Origin: Isochrysis galbana
Taxonomy: Eukaryota; Haptophyta; Isochrysidales; Isochrysidaceae
Direction of reading: 5' to 3'
NCBI GenBank assembly: GCA_018136815.1
Contig: CM030931.1
Span: 4,470,148-4,534,147, forward strand
DNA: 64,000 nucleotides
Shown: positions 53,235 through 63,856 of the stretch, one piece after another
Position numbering within the stretch: position 1 is the first letter of the stretch
Layout of the letters: every line of letters starts with the position of its first letter
Translations under genes and position numbers: made by a program
The notes under the pieces: model-generated
The model's database searches: none
Told to the model about the DNA's origin: nothing
Seen by the model: only the letters and a program-made list of their open reading frames with translations

Positions 53235-54003
53235 ATGGAGGGAGAGTACACGGGCCATGTGAAGGAGGGCAAGATGCACGGAGTGGGCATCTGTGAGTAC
53301 ACTGACGGCTCACGCTACCAGGGCGACTGGAAGGCCGGCTTGAAGAATGGGAGCGGCACGCACTCGTTCGCAAGTGGCGACCAGTACGAGGGCGAGTGGG
53401 AGAACGGGTGGATGCATGGGCTTGGCGTCTACACCTGGAAGATTGGGGACAAGTACATCGGAGAGGTACGTTGGCGGCTGCAGTATGCACCCACAGCAGA
53501 CATCCATTGCATTCCCCTTGCAAGAGTCAGCGCCACAACTGTGCACTCCTTCGGCGATCTCCTCCCCAGGTGAATTTTGGCCGCATCCACGGTTTCGGCA
53601 CCTACACATGGCGGACAAACTCCAAGTATGTCGGATACTGGAAGGATGGCAAGATGCATGGGAAGGGCATCAAGACGGATCCACATGGGAATCTGTAAGT
53701 TCATGCGGCCACCATGCATGCTGCCGTCTGTCTGGCCCGAGCCGCCACGTAAGTGTGGCTGTGCTTCCTCGGTTCTGCCCTTCCGAACATCATCAACTTT
53801 CATCTGTATTTGCTGGTCACATTCCATGGATTTGCCTGTCTAGGTTTGATGGTGAATGGAGGGAGGGCAAACCAGTTGTAAAGGACGCACATAGTCATTC
53901 TCCGGATTTCCTGGCATGGCTCAACGATTCGGTAGGCGCTGTCACCGGTCCCCGCCGCAACAAAGAATACCAGAGAGTTTCCCAGAACGATGACGACGAA
54001 TAA
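53235..54003 (+). CDS. MORN-repeat protein, three exons
   Basis: Exons 53235-53465, 53570-53694 and 53844-54003 (TAA) join in phase at GT-AG introns of 104 and 149 bp and give 171 residues. Exon 1 has three MORN-type units: GEYTGHVKEGKMHGVGICEY, YQGDWKAGLKNGSGTHSFAS and YEGEWENGWMHGLGVYTW. Exon 2 adds FGRIHGFGTYTW and YVGYWKDGKMHGKGI. Exon 3 adds FDGEWREGKPV, then a short polar tail ending NDDDE. MORN repeats often serve as membrane or cytoskeletal scaffolds. No kinase or other domain is attached. Confidence 0.9.
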
Positions 54004-55646
54004 TTATATGTGCTGAGAGCTGCTTAAAAGCATGCGATAGGAGAGGGACCATCGTTCTCATGCCGAGTGGGATCAGTCTAGGGTGGCGGTGGTGGTTGAG
54101 GGCGACTTGCACTGCACAGCTTACAGATTGTTCCCAAATACGCAATGCGATCATCCATGTGGTTCAAGGCCTCGTCGATAGCGATGTGGTCCCAATGCCC
54201 AACAGCCACACAACCCGAAATGTTATGTGCGACGGTCTACTGTGTCTGATGACCACCAGTCTACCTCAAACGGCCCATGGATAGTCTAAGGGAAGCGACC
54301 TGTCCGTGGCATGGCGGAGGTGGCCTTAGAGAGAATCCCCGACAGATAATCGACAACATTCATTCGTCCTAGCAAGCAGGCAACCGACAGCGCCTTGACC
54401 AAACTATATACTACTATATATATGGCATTCTGCATTGCATGCCACTGCCTAAATTTAAGATAAATCTTATCTGGGCACGGTGCGACAAGGACTCACATGC
54501 AGAGAGCGTGTGCTCTCTGGGACGGGAAGTTACCCCCAACTATCGTTAGAACGATTGGGGCATGGAGCGCGCGCCGACTCCCTCGCTCTCTGCGCCGTCA
54601 TGGCCGCCGCCAGTGCAGGCGATGAGCCCATGGATACAGCGTTGTCGCCGAAGCGCCCGCGCGCAGGCGACCCACCCAGAAAAGTGCGCGCAAGTGAGCG
54701 CGCATACCGGCCCGTGAAGAGGACGAACGGCACAGCATAGCAGCCAGAGCAGGCTGCACGGCATGTGAAAAAAGGCCACACGTATTGTGTATTGCGTCAC
54801 TCGTCACTCAACGAACTTTTCACTTTTCACTTTTCTTCATTTTTCATTGGCGCGACACCGCGGAGTGTGAGGATTGGTAACCTGCTAGAGTTCGACGTGC
54901 ACGAGCTCTACCCCTACCCACCACCGCTAGCGCCGTTTGTCAAGTGTGGACAAGTTGTGGGGAGAACGAACGCCCTTAGCCCTTACAGTCACAAGCGTGC
55001 AAGTGACAAGTGCTCCTTCCCCGCTCGCCTTACGCCTTACGGAAATCTATCGTTTCAAGCGCGACCGATCGTAGTTCCTGTCGAATGCTCAGACTAGGCA
55101 GGGAGGGAGAGTTGAGAGTTGAGGAGGGAGATTTAGGGAGGGAGAGTTAGGCTAAGTTAAAGTTAGGGAGGGAGGGGGTACCATGTTCGAGTAGAGCGCG
55201 TGGGGCAGTCGTAGGCGGGCCCATACCCATACCGAGTAGCGAGACGAGGGCTAGGGCTAGGTGTAGCATGGTCTTAGCGATGCAACGAGGGGACGAGATC
55301 GGAGGACACCTAATTGAGCGTACACCAATACACCAAGGCACATGGGGACTATGAGTCCCTTCTACTACAAAACTCCAGACAGGAAACCCTGCTCTTGCTC
55401 TTGAGCCCTGCAAAAACCCTGCTCCTGCTCTATTTTGGCCAAAATAAAGTACTCCTACACGATGGGAATACTTTAAACACTACAATACGAGATGAGTTGA
55501 GACGTTGAGACCGAGTCTCTGCAGGTTGATCGATCCCCCTCTCCGCGGCCGCTCGCGCCGACGTGAGGCATAAGGGGCGGGGGCAAGAGAGAGAGGGAGG
55601 CACAGTGCGAGAAGGGGTGTCAGCCGTCGTGAAGGAGAGCGTTGCA
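54004..55646. other. gene-free; LINE-like ORF1 start at 54561
   Basis: At 54561 the sequence CATGGAGCGCGCGCCGAC opens a short frame like the one at 16811, so it is probably a truncated LINE 5' end. 55090-55180 repeats the phrase 'GGGAGGGAGAGTT'. The last 90 bp are the leader of the next gene. Confidence 0.4.
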
Positions 55647-57575
55647 ATGCCAGGCCCCACGCTCGTCATGGCGATCACGCTGCTCGCCAAAGGCAGGAAG
55701 CATACGGCCGTGGTCGACCCTACATGTGCTAACCAGACGGCTGCGCCGCTGCCCACGCAGAGCGAAGAGCGCATGAGTGTGCTGCTCAGGGAGCAGGCCG
55801 AGCTTGTGAGGCTGCAGAGCGAGCGCATCGCTGAGCTCGAGCGTAGGCTCGGCACTCTCGAGACGCCTCCTAAGGTCTCCACCGCCCCGTCAGCTCCGCC
55901 ACCTGCTGTACCAAGGCAGCAGGGTGCTTCCTTTGAAGAGCTTGCTGCGAGCGAAATGGGAGCATTTCACACGGTGGACGAGCATATCAGCAATGAAGGA
56001 CGACTGCAGACGTTGTTCAGCACCTCGACCGGTTCGCCGATCCGCGCGCTTGCACTTTCCCGCCACATGGTCTACAAGGGTTCCCCTCAGCTCGTGGCTG
56101 CAGCAGATGCAAAGAACAATTTGTGGATCTTCAACCGGTCCGGCGAACTCTTGGTGACAGCACCTCTGAGCCACACGCCCTCGGCTTCGGTGATTGCTTT
56201 GGCCTTTGGGCCGCGTGAAGACCCGTTTGTCGCCTCCGCTGGCACTGATGGCCAAATCCGCATTTTCAACCTGAGCTTGCCGTCTCGACCTTCCAGATCA
56301 ATGGTCAATAGGCTTGCCTCCACTACATCGCCGCCAAGCGATGAGAGTGCTCTTGCCGCGCTAACTTTGGACATCGTTTGCCATGTTCATCACGACAACA
56401 ATGCAGACGGCTCCGCGCCTCGTCGGTCGGGACCGCCGCCACCAATCGTTGGCATTGATGTGTACACGCGACGACGAAGAACGCAACTCCTCGTCATGGA
56501 CGCTCATGGCAGTCTCTTTGTCGTTGGACGTAATGGGAGCGTACATCGAAAACTTGAGATGGGCAGTCCAGTCACAGCGTTCGCCCGCAGCGGCACGATG
56601 ATAGCTGTTTCCACCAGCAGCGACCTCCTCGTGGTCGATATTTCCAAGGAAGAAACCACACCGCTCCCATGCGAGATCCCAAAGTTGATGGGTGCGAGCG
56701 TTGATGAATTAGGATTCGGCGAGATCACGGGGATGGCTTTTGACTTGGAGTTACCACAACTCCTCTATGCTGCGACAAGCGGCGGTGAGGTTCTGCTTTT
56801 CAACACTCGCACTCGTACAAAATTTAGATCTGGGCCGTCGGATGCTCCGCCAGTCACGAAACGGAGTTCATGCCGACTCGTTGAACGACTTCGGGGGCAC
56901 CAACCTTCAGCTCTAGCTATTGCAGCGGTTCGTGGCTACCTCTTTTCAGCCTCTCCATCGCTTCTAGTCGCTCACAATGTCAGTGGACTCTACTCCCGTT
57001 CTAAACAGGCTGCGCAAGCAGTGCTAGGTAGGCCGCTGGGCAAACACACACGTAGCAAAGCTGGAGCTACGGTCTTGGCTGCGGCGTCGCCCCTCGCTAC
57101 GGTGGCCATATCGTCGTTGCCACCCTCGCCACCCCTCCTTGCGCTTGCTTACGGTCCCAAGGGTACACTTACTCTGTTCAGCTCTCGTCTGCCCTACGAC
57201 AAGGAGAAGCCAAAGTGGTTATTGAACGGGCTCTTCAGCAGCCCGCTTCTCATGGGCATCGCCATAACTGCAGTCTTCTACAGCTTGATCAAGGCATGGC
57301 GTGCTGTCGCAGCTAGAAGCGCACCTGATATGGTAGGATATCCCGGTATGACGGGCTGTGACATGACAGAGATGTCTGGCCACTATGGTGGGAAGAATGA
57401 TGAAAATTTCGTGCGTGCGATGGCAATGGCCGATACTGGAAGACCGGTGCGCGGGCAGTCCTTGGGCCGTTTGCACGCCAAGCCCAGTGGCGCTCGGCAC
57501 CAAAGGGCTCATTACGGCATTAGTGGCATGAGCATGCGAAGGCAGTTTGAGCCAGCCCAGATGGATCTTCTCTGA
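55647..57575 (+). CDS. WD40-like protein with one C-terminal membrane span
   Basis: A single exon, ATG at 55647, gives 642 residues (a longer frame opens at GTG 55563). Residues about 35-80 form a short coiled coil (LLREQAELVRLQSERIAEL). From about 120 to 510 the chain has repeated beta-type units: VAAADAKNNLWIFNRSG, FVASAGTDGQIRIFNLSL, LLVMDAHGSLFVVGRNG, MIAVSTSSDLLVVDISK and LYAATSGGEVLLFNTRT, as in a WD40/quinoprotein propeller. Near residue 535-555 LLMGIAITAVFYSLIKAW is one hydrophobic span. The tail is Gly/Met/Arg-rich. A membrane-anchored propeller (ER or Golgi) is an inference. No close family is known to me. Confidence 0.75.
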   Translation: MPGPTLVMAITLLAKGRKHTAVVDPTCANQTAAPLPTQSEERMSVLLREQAELVRLQSERIAELERRLGTLETPPKVSTAPSAPPPAVPRQQGASFEELAASEMGAFHTVDEHISNEGRLQTLFSTSTGSPIRALALSRHMVYKGSPQLVAAADAKNNLWIFNRSGELLVTAPLSHTPSASVIALAFGPREDPFVASAGTDGQIRIFNLSLPSRPSRSMVNRLASTTSPPSDESALAALTLDIVCHVHHDNNADGSAPRRSGPPPPIVGIDVYTRRRRTQLLVMDAHGSLFVVGRNGSVHRKLEMGSPVTAFARSGTMIAVSTSSDLLVVDISKEETTPLPCEIPKLMGASVDELGFGEITGMAFDLELPQLLYAATSGGEVLLFNTRTRTKFRSGPSDAPPVTKRSSCRLVERLRGHQPSALAIAAVRGYLFSASPSLLVAHNVSGLYSRSKQAAQAVLGRPLGKHTRSKAGATVLAAASPLATVAISSLPPSPPLLALAYGPKGTLTLFSSRLPYDKEKPKWLLNGLFSSPLLMGIAITAVFYSLIKAWRAVAARSAPDMVGYPGMTGCDMTEMSGHYGGKNDENFVRAMAMADTGRPVRGQSLGRLHAKPSGARHQRAHYGISGMSMRRQFEPAQMDLL

Positions 57576-57874
57576 TACCTCTCCTTGGCGATCGAACGGG
57601 AAGCTACTCGGGAGGGTCCCAGGCTGGATGTCTGATCCAGGTGATTGCGCGTGTTGCCAGGGGGTGAAGGGGGTGCACGAAGGTGCCATGAGCAAGGCAC
57701 TAAGTCTCTCGTCGCCGGCAGTCTATAGTCTACAGGCGCCTTGGCTTTTTTGGAGAGCAGAGGAGTCACACAATATGTGTATCTATACCCTTATCCCTTA
57801 TTTCTTCTTTTGTAAAGTTCGAACGGCGATGTCGCACACATTAGTGCCTTCAAGATATACTAGCATAATAATAG
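57576..57874. other. 3' flank, no gene
   Basis: This is downstream of the WD40-like gene. No motif was seen. Confidence 0.35.
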
Positions 57875-58350
57875 CCCGGTCACTCACTCTTTTTAACCAC
57901 TATTTCCCACCTCCCCTGGGTGTCCAAGGATTCCGCAGGGTCCCCCCAAAACTACTTTTATAAGTAGGAGGCCAATGGGGGCCTCGCGTCCCCTTCTCTC
58001 CATCGTAGACACCCCCTGGGTGGGCCTGCACAACCACCCTCAGCCCCTGCCTACTGGCAGGGGCTGAGACATCTGCCCTGAGGCCTGACATCACATCTGC
58101 CCAGACTCTCGCCGAGCGCGCGCCGCGCGCCGCACGCATTCACCTGCACTGCCCCCTGATTGTACTGACCCCCCCACCAACACACCAACACTGAGCCACA
58201 GACCACCAAGGCCGCCGTAAGGGCACCCAGGGCCAGCGAGGCGATCGAGGGAGAGGCAGGAGAGGCCAAGGGCACTGCTGCCCCAGCCTCCACTGCCCCC
58301 TGAGCTGGTACTCTGGGGGGCCTGAGGGACCCCCCAGAGGGGGTCCATGG
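57875..58350. repeat. C-rich SINE-like repeat, copy 2, with the repeat C end
   Basis: 57875-57950 is the inverted form of 52590-52685. 57950-58350 then has ACTACTTTTATAAGTAGGAG, ATGGGGGCCTCGCG and CTCTCCATCGTAGACACCCC, followed by GCAGGGGCTGAG and CCTCCACTGCCCCCTGAGCT. It parallels 58463-58860. Confidence 0.75.
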
Positions 58351-58462
58351 CGCGCGCAGGCATCACTCGCCCGCAAGAGAACGAAGAGAATAACGAAGAA
58401 AGAACGACAAAAAAACGACGCGATCCGGCCCGAAAAAAGGTAATACTACTAAATAAATACAC

Positions 58463-58930
58463 ACCCCAACCTACTTTTATAAGTGGGGGTCAATGGGGGC
58501 CTCGCGCCCCCCTCTCTCCATCGCGGACACCCCCCGGGGTGGGCCCGTACAATCAACCTCAGCCCCTGCCCTCTGTCTGGCAGGGGCTGGGCAATCATCA
58601 TCCTTGCCCAGACCCTTCGTGGGCGCGGGCCGCGACTCGCACTCCCACGCCCATACTGGGCCTGCCCTCGAGCTGACTCCCCCCCCTCCCCTGGTCGCCA
58701 GGCATACAGAGGCCACTGGGAGGCTCCAATGGCCAGCGTGGCAAGCGTGGGAGAGGCAGGGGGGGCCAGGGGCTGAGCCCCAGCCTCCACTGCCCCCTGA
58801 GCTGCCCTTGCTGGCCCTCTGGGAGCCCCCAAAGGCCCTCTGAGAGCAGGCCGTGGCGCGCCGCATGGCGACGCGCCGCAGGGAGAGGGGTGGAGGAGAA
58901 TGGAGAGAGGGAGAGGGGGGGTTTTGCATC
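58463..58930. repeat. C-rich SINE-like repeat, copy 3
   Basis: It starts ACCTACTTTTATAAGTGGGG, then GGGGGCCTCGCGCCCCCCTC and CATCGCGGACACCCCCC, and ends near GCCTCCACTGCCCCCTGAGC. It is a tandem neighbour of copy 2, in the same orientation. Confidence 0.75.
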
Positions 58931-59804
58931 CCCCCCGACCCCCGATGGGGTGCGGTAAGAAACGGGCCCCGTTTGCGTTAGCAAACGGGCGAAGGGGGGC
59001 GGCTGGCGACAGGAGGAAGAGAGGAAGGGAGTGGCTCAAGACGTCCTTGTGGCAGGTATCGGGGGGCGCAGTCATTTATTTCTTCGAGGACTGCTCGCGG
59101 CGCGAGCTGTAAGGGCCGTTCTGCTTCTCGACGAGAGGTCCCTCCCCCCCCCCCGGTGTTTTCCCCCGGTGAGTCGCCCGACGTAGGTCGGTCCGCCTCA
59201 CTGGGTTTTCCCTCATTGTAGCTTGTGGAGAGTTATAATGGGAGCCGGGGGTTTGCGAGGGGGGAGATTTGAAGGGATGCATATGTGTATGTGTCTGTGC
59301 CACCACTTCAAGGCGTGCGGGCAGGTGCGTTGAGGGGTGTCGTGATAGTACCGGGCTAGTGGGAGTAGTGGTAGTGGTACTAACGCTCAGTTGTTTTATT
59401 ATTATTAAATAAATACACACCCTCGTTTGCGATATAAATTAGTGTAGGATGACACTTCACGCGACAGGCGGACACCGCGGAAGAGCGGCACCAAACGAGA
59501 ACGACTCAAAAGGCGGGGGCCGAGCCCCTCCGGGGTTGTTGAGTCGAGCTCGGGTAGCCCGAGACGTCTTCGCGTGTTGACCCGGAGATTTTCTTTTGCT
59601 TGCTCCTTTTCGTTTTCTTCGTTTTTCGTTTTGCATCTTGTCTTGTCATGTATCTCTTTTGGCGTCATAGCTTTTTGTTCTGGACCCCCGGTATCGGAGG
59701 GAGGAGGGACACCGGAGTCATTGGGCGGAGTGCTCTCTCGGGACTGATGTCTTCATCGAATCTGAAATGGTCAATTCTCTGTAAATTCTGAATTTCATCC
59801 GTGC
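58931..59804. other. no gene; one doubtful minus ORF
   Basis: 59405-59668 (minus, ATG) is open for 87 codons and reads CKTKNEENEKEQAKENLRVN. It is charged and may be a LINE ORF1 piece, but nothing matches firmly. Elsewhere there are only C-rich and G-rich tracts. Confidence 0.3.
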
Positions 59805-60180
59805 TAAACAGCAAGGAAGCCAGGCAGCTCAGGGGGCAGTGGAAGCTGGGGCTCAGCCTCTGGCCTCTCCTGCTTCTCCAGCGCTTGCCTCGCTGGCTCG
59901 CTGGCCTTGGGTGCCCCCCACAGTCCCCTGTCTGCCTGATGACCGGGAGGGGGTGGGGAAGTCAGTGCAAGTGCAGGCCCATGCGCCATGCGGGCATAGG
60001 GAGTGCGAGAGTGCGAGTCCTGACCCGCGCCCACTGGGGGTCTGGGTCAGGATGTTGGATGCTCAGCCCATGCCAGGAGGCAGGGCATGAGAGTGACTGA
60101 TGGCCCTTCCCCGGAGGGGAGTTAGTGCCCGGTGAAGGGGGCGTAGAGCGCCCGCCCATTGACCCCCACTTATGAAAGTA
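59805..60180 (-). repeat. C-rich SINE-like repeat, copy 4
   Basis: This is an inverted relative of copies 2 and 3: GGCAGCTCAGGGGGCAGTGG at the start and, on the other strand, ACCTACTTTCATAAGTGGGG at the end (about 60165-60183). Confidence 0.7.
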
Positions 60181-60410
60181 GGTTCCTTTTGTTCTCCCCC
60201 TACCCGCAACAACGCATGTCGGCCCCGTTTGCTCAGTGGCTGCCCATGCTCTACCTACTTCCTCCACCTCTGATGTCCCCGTATCATGCAGAATGTCTTC
60301 TTTGCGACCTTGTTTGTGGCTCCCTAAGATATGCAACGTAAGTCTCAACATGCTCACGTACATACACACCTTGCACGGCACTCGCATCTGGCTCCACATG
60401 GTGGCAAATC
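60181..60410. other. 3' flank of PEX19
   Basis: No gene or repeat was identified. Confidence 0.35.
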
Positions 60411-61232
60411 TCACGAAATACAGCACCCACCATCGCCTGGGAATCCTGGAGCAGCGAGCTCACTTGGGGGGGGGCCGCACGCCTGCATCTCCTGCATCAG
60501 CTGAGCAACCTTGTCAGTATCGTTTGGGGTCTCTTCATAGGCCTCAATAATACGAGCAACCAAGGCTTGCTGCCGTTCGTACCGCGACCGATCCGCGGAT
60601 GAGAGTGATTCGTTCTTTTCCGCTAGAAAACGCGGAAACTCTGCGTGCAGAGTCTGCATGGGCTCGAGCATCACTTCCTTGGAGAGGAGCTGGCCCACAA
60701 GGCCGTCCAACAGCCCATCAATTGCCTCATCACTTGGTCCGGAGCCATTGCCATCGGCATCCTTGCTCCCACTGCTTGCACTGCCCTTCGTCCCACCCAG
60801 CAGACTATCTAATCCGCCATCCTCCCCATCGAGCCCAATCTCTTGAAGCTGTTGCGCCAGCATCTTCAGCATCGCTCCCTCTTCGTCGCCCTCGGCTTCG
60901 TTTGACTTCAAATTCTCCGCAGAGCGGGCCAGCGCTGCCAACGTCTCCTCAAGGCCAGCAAAGTCATCGACTTCCGGACGGGACGTTCCCTGGCCCATTT
61001 TGACCGTTTGCCGCTCGTCCGCCTTCTTCTGCTCGGATTCCTGAGGAGGCTTCTGGTAGGCTGTCTCAGCCTGCTCGCTGGATGGCTCACTTGATGTGGA
61101 CAGGTGTTTTGGACTCATAGTAGAAGCTTGTGAGTCTGGATCCGAGGCGGCACAGACGCTCCTTGCCAGACGCTCTTCCTCCTCGTCAAAGGCATCCATC
61201 TCGGCCAAGGCGGCACTGAGCAGGCTCTCCAT
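60411..61232 (-). CDS. PEX19: peroxisomal membrane protein chaperone Pex19
   Basis: The ATG at 61232 gives 273 residues, close to the family's usual 280-300, without introns. The N-terminus (LLSAALAEMDAF) and the acidic middle (DDFAGLEETLAALARSAENL) lead to the conserved C-terminal Pex19 domain: MLKMLAQQLQEIGLDGE, IDGLLDGLVGQLLSKEVMLE, PMQTLHAEFPRFLAEKNE and YERQQALVARIIEAYEE. The protein ends in CCIS, a CaaX farnesylation box as in other Pex19 proteins. Pex19 binds newly made peroxisomal membrane proteins in the cytosol and hands them to Pex3. Its presence implies peroxisomes in this organism. Confidence 0.95.
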   Translation of the reverse strand: MESLLSAALAEMDAFDEEEERLARSVCAASDPDSQASTMSPKHLSTSSEPSSEQAETAYQKPPQESEQKKADERQTVKMGQGTSRPEVDDFAGLEETLAALARSAENLKSNEAEGDEEGAMLKMLAQQLQEIGLDGEDGGLDSLLGGTKGSASSGSKDADGNGSGPSDEAIDGLLDGLVGQLLSKEVMLEPMQTLHAEFPRFLAEKNESLSSADRSRYERQQALVARIIEAYEETPNDTDKVAQLMQEMQACGPPPSELAAPGFPGDGGCCIS

Positions 61233-61855
61233 TGCCGCCCGCACAAGCCCGCGCGCCTCGACGTGATGAGAGGCGTGCGCGCGCGGGGCGTCCGTGCCCG
61301 TGTGCGTCCGTCTCCGTCACCGGCGCTCTATCTAGCTCCATAGACTATGGTAAGACTAGGGTAGAGGGTAGAGTATGCAGTACTCGTATTATGGACTATG
61401 GAGGTGATTAATTTTAGTGTAGTAGTAACAATTTTTATGGTTCGCGGTGTGCGACAAAGGGACGGGACGACGGGACTAGCGCTCACTCAAGACAGGACTC
61501 CCTGCCGCGGCAAGCGCAAGCACCCTACCCCATTTAAAAAACATCTGAAGATTCAGGCTACAGGCTACTACGGCTAGCTATAAAGGACCACGCACTCTCA
61601 CGGTGTCTCACGGTACCAAGCACCGACTCACGCCTCACGCCTCACGCCATCGTCTATACAGGCGAGAAGCGTTCAATCACCATCACCCCACCCCGCCATC
61701 AGGCCCGGATGCTCCGTCATACCGTCATATGACACTGGTTGAGGACCTGAGTATGATATCTCATACCTGATATCATATGATACTATGATAGTGTAAGTAA
61801 ACAACTGGCTATTATAATAGTAGCATAGTAGTAGTGCATAATGCATAATGTATAA
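61233..61855. other. intergenic, no gene
   Basis: The PEX19 leader comes first, then AT-rich DNA from about 61720 with repeated 'ATATCATA' and 'TAGTAG' phrases that may be the 3' end of the hAT element next door. Confidence 0.4.
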
Positions 61856-62880
61856 CTACTCGTCTGCGTCCGGCTCCTCAACGACCATATCGAGCTCCCA
61901 GGGCAACACAGCACACTCCCAATCTTCCAGCTTGCTGTCTAACAGCAAATTGGTGTGAGTACGAACCAGCCTGTCCACGGTGGTTTGCCCCATTCTGTTG
62001 CGCTTTTTGGAATGGATCCAACCCTCCACGGACCATGCATCCTCACAACCAGAAGCAGAGCAGGTCATTGACACCAAGCGCGCCGCCGCCCAACACAAAT
62101 TGGGCCACGGAGACAGGTACACTTGTACCCACTTATACGATGCCATTGCTCGAGCTGGCTTCGAAAACGCGACGGCGTCGTTTAGATCATTGGCGCCACA
62201 CATCAGGCTCTCCTTAAAGTCCTCCAATTCAGCCAAAAGCGCCGGGTATGTATGCTCGTCCGTCGATATCTGCTTCATTACGCTTTTGATGTCTTGCATT
62301 TCAGCAGAATCATAGACGCGCGTACAGAATTCCGGCTCGAAGCGGCACGCAGCCGTCATAACGGGGACGTGCATGTACTCCCAGCGCGCCATGAAAATGG
62401 CATGGATCTTTTTCCTCATGCCCTCATCCAAACCTGCAATCGGATTGCGGAGGTGAACATCTAGCTGGAGCATGTAGGCGTATACTTTACCCAACGTGGC
62501 ACCCAGCTTCGTGTCAGTCATCCTCAGCACCCGGACGACGGGCTCGCAGACCACCAAGCATAGGCGGGCGGCTTCCTGGAGGTCTTCATCTCGAATGGTG
62601 CGCTTGATTTGTATGCCCTTGTCCTTCATGTTCATGTCGCGCGGTTGTTTGTTCAGCCAACCTGTGTACACATCGTCAATGACGAGCCGCTCGAGCACCT
62701 TTAGCAAGTTCATATAGCGCTTCAACATCAGGATTTTTGAGGCGAACCGCGTCTCTGAGTAACGCACGAGCTCCATGCCGCCCTTGGGGCGCTCCTCCAC
62801 GGGCACCTCCGCCCCTAATTCCCGAAAGCGAGCAAGTGTCTTCTGGTGGTTGCAGATGAATTTTACCACCTCCCGTACAC
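61856..62880 (-). pseudogene. hAT transposase, C-terminal half
   Basis: The open frame has 337 codons, without an ATG at its start, continuing upstream to about 62881 where a C-rich repeat begins, so the N-terminal half is missing. The start VVKFICNHQKTLARFRELG and the later SETRFASKILMLKRYMNLL match the 'sv.kfI.nh......f' and 'TRW.S....l.rl' parts of hAT transposases. Near the C-terminus, CSASGCEDAWSVEGWIHSKK then RNRMGQTTVDRLVRTHTNLL is the hAT dimerisation domain. No stops interrupt the frame, so it is fairly young. It could be the family that mobilised the MITE-like copies, but its ends were not found. Confidence 0.8.
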
Positions 62881-62884
62881 TACT

Positions 62885-63500
62885 AGGGGGATTGGGGTGA
62901 AGGGCTTAGATATGGTCCGGTGGCCCGCGCGCCCGCGCCCCCCCCCGGTGATCCGTTCCCCCCTTCCTCCTATGCCTCCCGGGTTGGCGGCGGACTCTGG
63001 CTCTCGACTTATCCTGTAAACAGGCGCGAGACTTACCGCTTTTTCGGTGGGCGGAGCTCCCCTCTCCTGCGGCGCGCGCGATGGCGCGCTTGCGGCAGGC
63101 GGCAGGCGCTCCAGCTCCAGCTGTCCAGCTGCCCTATGGCGGCCCCTGGAGGCTCTTGGAGGCCAGCCCAGGGGGCAGAGGAGACTGGAGACTGGAGGCT
63201 GGGGCTGGACCCTAGCCTCCCCTGCCTCTCCCTCGCTGGGGCTCCTGAGCCTCTGGGGCTCCCACGCTGCACCTATCTCCCTGTCGACCAGGGGGGGAGG
63301 GGGGGTTGGAGCAATGGGCTGGCCATGAGCCACGAGGGGCCAGGACGAGCGAACCAGGCGTGCCTGTCAGTGGGAGGGAGGGTCAGCAAGTCATCAGGCA
63401 TGCCTGGAGCCAGGAGGATGGGTGGTTCCCTCCCCATGGCAGGGGAGGAGTGGAGAGAGGGGGGGGGATCGTGCACCCCCATGTGTGAACCAAGTATAAA
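62885..63500 (-). repeat. C-rich SINE-like repeat, copy 5 (diverged)
   Basis: It holds GGAGACTGGAGGCTGGGGCT, CCTCCCCTGCCTCTCCCTCG and, at the right end, ACCAAGTATAAACTTAGTTC, the inverted form of the motif at 33376. It resembles copies 1-4 in layout, not base by base. Confidence 0.55.
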
Positions 63501-63516
63501 CTTAGTTCGGCTTGTT

Positions 63517-63856
63517 TAAGATTATAATCGGCGACGACATCCTCTGCTGTTCGTACCTTAACGCTGTTTTCATTGTCTTCTTCTTCTTCTTTTCCGACGG
63601 CCAAAAACATACAATGACATACTGTTTTTCCCCTCAGTTTCAGTGTTTCAGCCGTTTGGCTATGTTTCACATGTAGGATCCTTAGCCTTAGGAAGTCGCG
63701 CTTGACTAATTCCTCGAAGCTTTCGTAGAATTCTGCCGGCAGAGCGTCGGGTCCCGCACATTTGCCGGTTCCTATCTCTTTAATTGTGCGTTGTAGTTCC
63801 TCTAGACCTATCGTGTCATTCAACGACGGAGAAAGAAGAGCAAAGAGGATTCTCAT
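63517..63856 (-). pseudogene. LINE reverse transcriptase N-terminal fragment
   Basis: The minus-strand frame carries IGTGKCAGPDALPAEFYESF, the start of the LINE reverse transcriptase domain ('GKapGpDGip.efyk'), followed by KLRGKTVCHCMFLAVGKEEE, which diverges. The catalytic FADD box is absent. The frame is joined to unrelated repeat DNA at about 63500. Confidence 0.7.

Noticed and set aside
58449-59075. 208-codon minus ORF
   Set aside because: It lies in a C-rich repeat copy; the same frame is broken in the other copies.
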